Source of the DNA: QVMP01 sp047974325 | GTDB taxonomy: Bacteria; Bacteroidota; Bacteroidia; Bacteroidales; Dysgonomonadaceae | Direction: 5' to 3' | Assembly (NCBI GenBank): GCA_047974325.1 | Contig: JBKECE010000062.1 | Location: 1-14,744, forward strand | DNA length: 14,744 nucleotides | In this document: one piece after another, positions 6,462 to 12,010 of the stretch | Layout: every line of letters starts with the position of its first letter | Position numbering within the stretch: the first letter of the stretch is position 1 | Translations under genes and position numbers: made by a program | Notes under the pieces: model-generated | The model's database searches: none | What the model was told of the DNA's origin: nothing | The model's input: only the letters and a program-made list of their open reading frames with translations

Positions 6462-7360
6462 TATTTTTTGTTCAAATATAAGAATCCTTCTTGTAAAAGA
6501 ATATCGGGATAGTATGACAATTTGGCTTTTCGCAGAGATTCTATGCCCATATCCTCTTCTCTATTGATATACATAAATTCTGAAGCCTCATTCTCTATGA
6601 ACTGCTGATTGATGATTGTGTATGCTCCGTTGATCTCTCCGAATGCTTTTTCTACATGCACCACAAAGGCATCTTCAGTCAGTTTTTCGCCAATAGTGAA
6701 AGCAACTATCTTGCCGTTCACCCTTATGGCTCCGCCTTTCAATCCAAGATAATTAAAATTATCCAACATCAATTTGGTCGCAATATAGTCATATTTCAAT
6801 GATTTATCTTTATCTTCATGTATATTGTCCCAAATGTCAAGCATTTGTGCACATTCATCCAATTCAGATTGTGTGGTTATCGGAAAATAATTCCAATCAC
6901 GGTTGTCTGCCTTAAACCGATTAATGTGGTTGCGTTTGCTTTGCAGTTTTTTACCTTTCAGATAAATCAGTTTCTCTGACAAATAGATGTATTCATCATT
7001 GTCCCTATCGTGCACATACGAAAACTTGGCAGGCATCTCGGATTGTATCTTAGTCCACATTTTTTCCGATATTCCCTTCATCTGAAAGGGGATATTATTG
7101 TCTTCCGCATCTTGCATCATCATGGCAAACGACTTCTCCAAACTCATTTTGCCGATAGGCATCATATAATATATCTGCCCGTCAGAATCCTGAAAACGGA
7201 GAAATATTGTTTCATGATCTATTGCGAAAACGGTTTTGAATTTGGCATTCCATGCGTAAATATTTGTAAAGCAGAAATCACAGGCGCGGTAAGAATTTCC
7301 GAAAAAACAAGCATCAATGACTTGTTTGTCGGAAAGTTCTATCTGTTTAAAGTTAATCAT
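6461..7360 (-). CDS. DUF2156 (phosphatidylglycerol lysyltransferase C-terminal-like) protein
   Basis: A 299-residue protein without signal peptide or membrane segment, recognised as a soluble DUF2156-type protein, the domain found at the C-terminus of MprF-like aminoacyl-phosphatidylglycerol synthases and built from two GNAT-like halves. Supporting blocks are CDFCFTNIYAWN (27-38), the basic stretch LKGKKLQSKRNHINRF (134-149), GLKGGAIRVNGKIVAFTIGE (204-223), HVEKAF, and FMYINREEDMGIESLRKAK (262-280). These match the family layout in which a lipid- or tRNA-linked amino acid is transferred, but it lacks the membrane domain of MprF, so the substrate here is unknown. It is the first gene of a two-gene operon with the downstream GNAT protein (one-base overlap). 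It follows the trpS terminator by about 40 bases. The ATG at 7358-7360 directly precedes the conserved INFKQIEL start. Confidence 0.82.
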   Translation of the reverse strand: MINFKQIELSDKQVIDACFFGNSYRACDFCFTNIYAWNAKFKTVFAIDHETIFLRFQDSDGQIYYMMPIGKMSLEKSFAMMMQDAEDNNIPFQMKGISEKMWTKIQSEMPAKFSYVHDRDNDEYIYLSEKLIYLKGKKLQSKRNHINRFKADNRDWNYFPITTQSELDECAQMLDIWDNIHEDKDKSLKYDYIATKLMLDNFNYLGLKGGAIRVNGKIVAFTIGEKLTEDAFVVHVEKAFGEINGAYTIINQQFIENEASEFMYINREEDMGIESLRKAKLSYYPDILLQEGFLYLNKK

Positions 7361-7384
7361 AAATAGTTTTTGAAATTTTCACTT

Positions 7385-7392
7385 CCAAGATA
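7385..7392 (-). promoter_or_regulatory. Weak candidate -7 element for the DUF2156-GNAT operon
   Basis: The minus strand reads TATCTTGG, one mismatch to TAnnTTTG, located between the trpS terminator and the DUF2156 start. No correctly spaced -33 TTTG is seen. A promoter is expected here because the terminator isolates the operon from trpS. Confidence 0.3.
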
Positions 7393-7394
7393 AC

Positions 7395-7427
7395 AAAAAA
7401 CGAGCCACAATGTTGACATTGCAGCTC
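7395..7427 (-). terminator. Rho-independent terminator of trpS
   Basis: On the minus strand GAGCTGCAATG pairs with CATTGTGGCTC around a TCAA loop (7427 to 7402). That is 11 bp including two adjacent G-U wobbles, followed after one G by TTTTTT (7400-7395). Read from the plus strand the wobbles become C/A mismatches and there is no T-tract, so it is specific to transcripts leaving trpS. Confidence 0.85.
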
Positions 7428-7462
7428 ATTTAATCTCTATGGCAGATAAACAATATCAATAA

Positions 7463-8539
7463 TTATTTTTTATTGATATACTGTTTTTCAAAAGCATCAT
7501 CTGAGAAATAATTTATTCCAATAGCGTTACGGACATCGTTCAGCGTTTTATTCGTCACTTCCAATGCTTTTTCCGTACCATTTTTCAGTATCTCCAAAAT
7601 CTCAGGCTTTCTGTCTTCATAATATTTGCGACGTTCCCTGATAGGAGACAAAATGTCTTGTAACACGTCATTCAACAGACGTTTCACCTTCACATCACCC
7701 AATCCACCTCGTTGATAATGAGCCTTCATCTCGCCCAAATTGGCATAATCGGTACAATATTTACTGAACAATTCATCTGTGCAAAACACGTCCAGATAAA
7801 TGAACACGGGATTTCCTTCCACTTGTCCGGGATCTTCGACACGCAGGTGATTAGGATCGGTGAACATTCCCATTACTTTCTTTTTCAGTACATCAGCTTC
7901 GTCTTTCAGATAGATGCAGTTGTTGAGTGATTTGCTCATTTTGGCATTGCCATCTGTTCCTACCAGACGGTAGCAAACTTCATTATCGGGCAAAATTGCT
8001 TTCGGTTCGACTAATACTTCTTTATATATGCGGTTGAAAGATGAAACAATATCGCGCGTTTGCTCGATCATAGGTAACTGATCGTTGCCGACAGGCACGA
8101 AATCGGCTTTAAAGGCGGTTATGTCTGCTGCCTGACTAATTGGATATGTCATAAACCCAACCGGAATATCGCGCTGAAAATTACGCAACTGGATTTCAGT
8201 TTTTATTGTCGGATTACGCTCCAGACGAGCCATCGTCACCAGATTTGAATAATACATCGGCAACTCAAACAAAGCGGGAATAGTAGATTGTATCACAAAT
8301 GTCGATTTTTCGGGGTCGAGTCCCACAGCCAAATAATCGAGCATAACTTCGAGAATATTTTGCCTTATTTTTTCGGGATTTTCGGCATTGTCTGTCAATG
8401 CCTGCAAATCGGCAATCAGAATGAACTGATTGTAATCACCGGTGTTTTGCATTTCTACCCTTTTACGGAGCGACCCAACATAGTGCCCCAAGTGCAATGC
8501 TCCCGTAGGTCTGTCACCTGTCAATATTGTCTTTTTCAT
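7463..8539 (-). CDS. trpS: Tryptophanyl-tRNA synthetase
   Basis: A 358-residue class I aminoacyl-tRNA synthetase that charges tRNA-Trp with tryptophan using ATP, in the cytosol. The HIGH-type signature is HLGH (16-19) within TGDRPTGALHLGHYVGSL, and KMSKS is intact at 200-204 (GNAKMSKSLNN). Between them lie family blocks such as FILIADLQALTD (39-50), GFMTYPISQAADI (128-140) and VGNDQLPMIEQTRDI (150-164). The length is slightly above the roughly 330 of typical bacterial TrpS but complete in both domains. It is the only gene of its transcript: its own promoter candidate lies upstream, after the terminator of the OmpA-like gene, and a strong terminator follows. The start ATG precedes the KKTILTGDRPTG block with no room for an earlier one. 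Confidence 0.98.
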   Translation of the reverse strand: MKKTILTGDRPTGALHLGHYVGSLRKRVEMQNTGDYNQFILIADLQALTDNAENPEKIRQNILEVMLDYLAVGLDPEKSTFVIQSTIPALFELPMYYSNLVTMARLERNPTIKTEIQLRNFQRDIPVGFMTYPISQAADITAFKADFVPVGNDQLPMIEQTRDIVSSFNRIYKEVLVEPKAILPDNEVCYRLVGTDGNAKMSKSLNNCIYLKDEADVLKKKVMGMFTDPNHLRVEDPGQVEGNPVFIYLDVFCTDELFSKYCTDYANLGEMKAHYQRGGLGDVKVKRLLNDVLQDILSPIRERRKYYEDRKPEILEILKNGTEKALEVTNKTLNDVRNAIGINYFSDDAFEKQYINKK

Positions 8540-8576
8540 TATTTATATAAGATTTCCTTTTTCTTTTATTTCTGCA

Positions 8577-8607
8577 CAAATTTAGTAAAAAGAATCACTT
8601 CTGACAA
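8577..8607 (-). promoter_or_regulatory. Promoter of trpS
   Basis: The minus strand has TTG (8605-8607) as a -33 core, a 20-base spacer and a perfect -7 TAAATTTG (8577-8584), giving a leader of about 30 bases before the trpS ATG. It lies just downstream of the preceding gene's terminator, as expected for an independent unit. Confidence 0.6.
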
Positions 8608-8634
8608 TCCTATCACGTCAATTGCTAACAAATG

Positions 8635-8666
8635 AAAAGAGGATAACCCGAAAGTCATCCTCTTTT
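8635..8666 (-). terminator. Rho-independent terminator of the OmpA-like lipoprotein gene
   Basis: AAAAGAGGAT (8635-8644) and ATCCTCTTTT (8657-8666) form a perfect 10-bp stem. On the minus strand four further pairs (two G-U) close onto a TTCG tetraloop, and the stem ends in TTTT. It lies 28 bases after the stop of the OmpA-like gene. The A/T-flanked stem could also work in the other direction, but no plus-strand gene arrives here. Confidence 0.85.
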
Positions 8667-8694
8667 CTTATAATAATGATCCGGAACATTAACA

Positions 8695-9480
8695 TCATTT
8701 TTGCAACATATCCATTAGCTTGTCAAGTTTCGGAGACATAATAATCTCAGTCCTACGATTTTTGCTCCGTCCTTCGGGAGTTGTATTATCTGCCATTGGT
8801 ATATATTCCCCTCTTCCTGAAGGAATTATCTGCAATGGACTGACTCCGTAATTTACGGTCAGAATTCTCACCACTGATGTAGCCCGTATCACACTCAGAT
8901 CCCAGTTATCTTTGAACTGAGCCGTCTTGATTGGTTTATTATCTGTATGACCTTCAATATACACATCAATGTCGTTTTGTTTGTTCAGCACATCGGCCAG
9001 TTTGGCTAATGCCTCTTCGCCACGTTCATCGACATTGGCACTTCCAGATTCGAACAGAAGTTTGTCTGACATGGCCACATAGACTTTGCCGTTCTTTTGA
9101 GTCACAGTCAATTCATCGCTATTAAAACCTAACAGTGCATTTTCCACATTACTAAGCAATGTTTTCACCCTTTTGTTCTGATCGTCAATCACATTTTGCA
9201 AATTGGCAATGATTTGTGCCCTGTATTTCAATTCAGCATCTTTTTCCGAAATATCAGACTGACTATTTTTTTGCAAATCAGACAATTGCTTGCGCAAACT
9301 GCTTGTTGTTTCATGACACGCTGAAAGAACAGCACATGAATCTGAAAATTCTTTTTGTAAATAATTATTTGCAACAAGAGCATCGAGACGCCCATTTTCA
9401 GCTATTACATATTTTTTCTTGGATACACAGGATGTTCCGAAAATGACTGCCAAAATAAATAAAGGGATAATTTTTTTCAT
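8695..9480 (-). CDS. OmpA-family outer-membrane lipoprotein with coiled coil
   Basis: A 261-residue predicted lipoprotein. The signal peptide MKKIIPLFILAVIFGTSC ends in a lipobox with Cys18 as the lipidated residue. A region rich in heptads (about 25-115) is a likely coiled coil or periplasmic spacer. Residues about 133-250 form an OmpA C-terminal peptidoglycan-binding domain: LLFESGSANVDERG (141-154), IEGHTDNKPI (175-184), and NWDLSVIRATSVVRIL (192-207) with Asp194 and Arg199 in the positions that bind diaminopimelate, then EGRSKNRRTEIIM. It should tether the outer membrane to peptidoglycan, like Pal or the MotB-type OmpA domains. It is transcribed alone, followed by its own terminator. The gene 5' of it is the GH3 enzyme, 138 bases away, without functional link. 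TolA/TolB partners are not in view, so the name pal is not assigned. Confidence 0.92.
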   Translation of the reverse strand: MKKIIPLFILAVIFGTSCVSKKKYVIAENGRLDALVANNYLQKEFSDSCAVLSACHETTSSLRKQLSDLQKNSQSDISEKDAELKYRAQIIANLQNVIDDQNKRVKTLLSNVENALLGFNSDELTVTQKNGKVYVAMSDKLLFESGSANVDERGEEALAKLADVLNKQNDIDVYIEGHTDNKPIKTAQFKDNWDLSVIRATSVVRILTVNYGVSPLQIIPSGRGEYIPMADNTTPEGRSKNRRTEIIMSPKLDKLMDMLQK

Positions 9481-9618
9481 CGGGTTATAGTTTCGTTATG
9501 TATGTTGTTAATCTAGAAATGTGTTTACAAGTATAGTTGATTTTCTTTAAAAAAAAGAAATTTACTGTTATTTTTTTTAGCAACTCTGTTTCGGGGTGTT
9601 TGTTCTACATTTCATTTT

Positions 9619-11865
9619 TCATTTCAATCGAAACTTCAATTTACTTTTAATGTCAGACGAAGAAGCACCTACCAATGCTTCAAAGTCTCCTTGTTCAGCA
9701 ATCCACTCATGGCGTTTATCGTCAAAAAAGCTCAATACTGACTTGCCGACAACAAAATCTACAATTTTTTCCTCCCCTGCTTTCAAAGCGATTTTCTTAA
9801 ATGCTTTTAGTTCCTTGGCAGGACGTGGAAGAGATGATTTAATATCACTAATATATAGTTGCACAATCTCAAAACCATCCCTATTCCCTATATTTTTTAC
9901 ACTGATCGAGAATGTAATATCCTCATCAACACCGATATCTTTTTTGTTTGATTCTAATTTCCCATACCGAAAAGTTGTGTAACTCAAACCATGGCCAAAA
10001 CTGAAAAGAGGTTTTATTTTTTCTTTATCCAGCCAGCGATATCCGACAAAAATACTCTCGTGATAGATCGCATCAATCGTGTCTCTTTTAACCGCAAGCT
10101 GATCTGTATTACCAGGATATTCACCGAGTTTATGAGCTCCGACATCGGTAAGTTTCGCAGGAAAAGAAAAAGGTAATTTCCCTGAGGGGTTCACATCTCC
10201 GAACAGTATAGATGCAATTGCATTTCCCGCCTCTGATCCAAGATACCAAGTCTGAATAATTGACGCAACATCGTCAACCCAAGGCATTGCAACTGCATTT
10301 CCTGATATATTCACGACAATAACTTTACTGGTGACTTTTGCCAATTCACTAATCAGTCTATCCTGATTGTATGGCAGATTAAACTCTTCTCTATCCGAGT
10401 TTTCGCAGTCTTGCTTCCAACTCTTGTTCAATCCTCCGATGAAGATTACATAGTCAGCGTTTTTTGCGGCATTTACAGCTTCAGCGAGTAAGACTTCGGA
10501 CGATCTGTTTTCTTTCAGATTTTGCTTTGTCTCCACCCCATTATATTCACCCGTCGGGTCACCAACATAGCCTCGAGCATAAATAACCTCAGTCTGTGCA
10601 CCAACTCTGTTTCGAATCCCTTCCAAAGGCAGAATTTCATATTTTGCCTTGAGTGAAGAACTCCCTCCACCTACAGTCATCATTTTGATTGCATTTTCCC
10701 CAACTACAAGTATCTTATTTTTCTTATCTGCATTTATGGGTAATAGGTTGTTGTTGTTTTTCAATAACACTGTGCCCTCTTGTGCTATCTTTAATCCTGC
10801 AGCCTGATGCTCTGCGGAAACGAAAGAACCAAAAGGTTTATCTTTTTTCATTGTTGTATGAAATGCTAAACGCAAAATCCGACGAACCTTTTCGTCTAGC
10901 TCTTTTGTTCCAACTTTTCCGGAATTAATAAGATCAAGATAAGGTTTTGCCAAAAAGTAATTATCATAAGCATTACTCGTACTGGCCGACAATCCGTTTG
11001 TCCACGAGCCAAACTCCAAATCCAATCCATTAAAGATTGCTTGTCGTGTGTCATGAGTTCCACCCCAATCTGATACCACTACGCCTTCATATCGCCATTC
11101 ATCCCGAAGAATCTTATTGAGTAAATATTCGTTATGACAGGCATGTTGGTTTTTGTATAAATTATACGCTCCCATGATGGCCCATGCACCACCTTCCTGA
11201 ACTGCCGCTTTGAAAGCGGGAAGATATATTTCGTATAAAGCTCGATCATCAAGAACCACATTCGTTGTGTGTCTATTATACTCCTGATTGTTCAATGCAA
11301 AATGTTTGACACAGGCTGCAACACCACTTTCTTGCACTCCATGCACATAAGGTACAACCATCTTAGACGCCAGATAGGGATCTTCACCCATATACTCGAA
11401 ATTTCGTCCATTTAAAGGCGTTCGGTAAATATTTATACCGGGTCCTAAAAGAATATCTTTTTTTCTATAACGAGCTTCTTCTCCCAAAGAACGTCCATAA
11501 AGTAAAGACAAATCTTCGTCCCATGTTGCAGCCAGACATGTCAACGCCGGAAATGCAAAACAAGAGTCGTTTGACCATGCAGCTTGCTCCCATTTATCCC
11601 ATAATACTTCAGGACGAATTCCGTGCGGACCATCTGTTGTCCAGAATTCCGGAATTCCTAATCTTGGAACTCCCGGAGAACTAAATTTTGATTGAGCATG
11701 AAGCATCGATACTTTTTCTTCGGTCGTCATTCTTGATAGAGCATCCTCTATTCGCTCTTCAATTGATTTTGCTTCATTCAGATAGATCGGAATTTGTTTT
11801 TGTGCAAAAAGAGTCGTCGCTCCAATGAATAAAAGAAATGTGATAGATATAAAAATTTTAGTCAT
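9619..11865 (-). CDS. Glycoside hydrolase family 3 (beta-glucosidase/beta-xylosidase type), periplasmic
   Basis: A 748-residue exported GH3 enzyme releasing terminal sugars from beta-linked oligosaccharides. Signal peptide 1-21 (ends TTLFA before QKQ); no lipobox or T9SS tail, so probably periplasmic. The (beta/alpha)8 domain (about 35-345) has TTDGPHGIRPE (76-86), VKHFALNNQEYNRH (186-199) and VVVSDWGG (262-269), where Asp266 is the predicted nucleophile. The alpha/beta sandwich (about 360-600) contains ENSDREEFNLP (488-498), with Glu488 the likely acid/base. A fibronectin-III-like domain (about 625-748) begins near HESIFVGYRWLD and GHGLSYTTF. Length and order are typical of complete GH3 enzymes, and catalytic residues are intact, so it should be active. 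Specificity is not readable. It lies 145 bases after the second GH3 gene on the same strand but is separated from it by a strong terminator; no clear promoter was found. Confidence 0.94.
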   Translation of the reverse strand: MTKIFISITFLLFIGATTLFAQKQIPIYLNEAKSIEERIEDALSRMTTEEKVSMLHAQSKFSSPGVPRLGIPEFWTTDGPHGIRPEVLWDKWEQAAWSNDSCFAFPALTCLAATWDEDLSLLYGRSLGEEARYRKKDILLGPGINIYRTPLNGRNFEYMGEDPYLASKMVVPYVHGVQESGVAACVKHFALNNQEYNRHTTNVVLDDRALYEIYLPAFKAAVQEGGAWAIMGAYNLYKNQHACHNEYLLNKILRDEWRYEGVVVSDWGGTHDTRQAIFNGLDLEFGSWTNGLSASTSNAYDNYFLAKPYLDLINSGKVGTKELDEKVRRILRLAFHTTMKKDKPFGSFVSAEHQAAGLKIAQEGTVLLKNNNNLLPINADKKNKILVVGENAIKMMTVGGGSSSLKAKYEILPLEGIRNRVGAQTEVIYARGYVGDPTGEYNGVETKQNLKENRSSEVLLAEAVNAAKNADYVIFIGGLNKSWKQDCENSDREEFNLPYNQDRLISELAKVTSKVIVVNISGNAVAMPWVDDVASIIQTWYLGSEAGNAIASILFGDVNPSGKLPFSFPAKLTDVGAHKLGEYPGNTDQLAVKRDTIDAIYHESIFVGYRWLDKEKIKPLFSFGHGLSYTTFRYGKLESNKKDIGVDEDITFSISVKNIGNRDGFEIVQLYISDIKSSLPRPAKELKAFKKIALKAGEEKIVDFVVGKSVLSFFDDKRHEWIAEQGDFEALVGASSSDIKSKLKFRLK

Positions 11866-11927
11866 AATATTTCATTAAATAAACTGATGCCGTTTTGTAT
11901 AAAAATAAAGAACAACGGTTTTTGATG

Positions 11928-11960
11928 AAAAAAGCAGGCAGTTTTTGATTGCCTGCTTTT
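11928..11960 (-). terminator. Rho-independent terminator of the large GH3 gene
   Basis: AAAAGCAGGCA (11930-11940) and TGCCTGCTTTT (11950-11960) form a perfect 11-bp stem with a 9-base loop. On the minus strand it is followed by a run of six T including the stem end, 50 bases after the stop of the large GH3 gene. It separates that gene from the downstream GH3 gene. The T-run on the plus side (four T) is shorter. Confidence 0.88.
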
Positions 11961-12010
11961 ACTTAAATATCTCTTCTTTATCAAAGAAAAGATTAATCTC
12001 ACAGATTGTT

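Noticed and set aside
9541..9560. TTTCTTT / AAAGAAA inverted repeat after the small GH3 gene, considered as a terminator
   Set aside because: All-A/T apart from one G-C pair, with no following T-run on the minus strand; likely a by-product of A/T richness.
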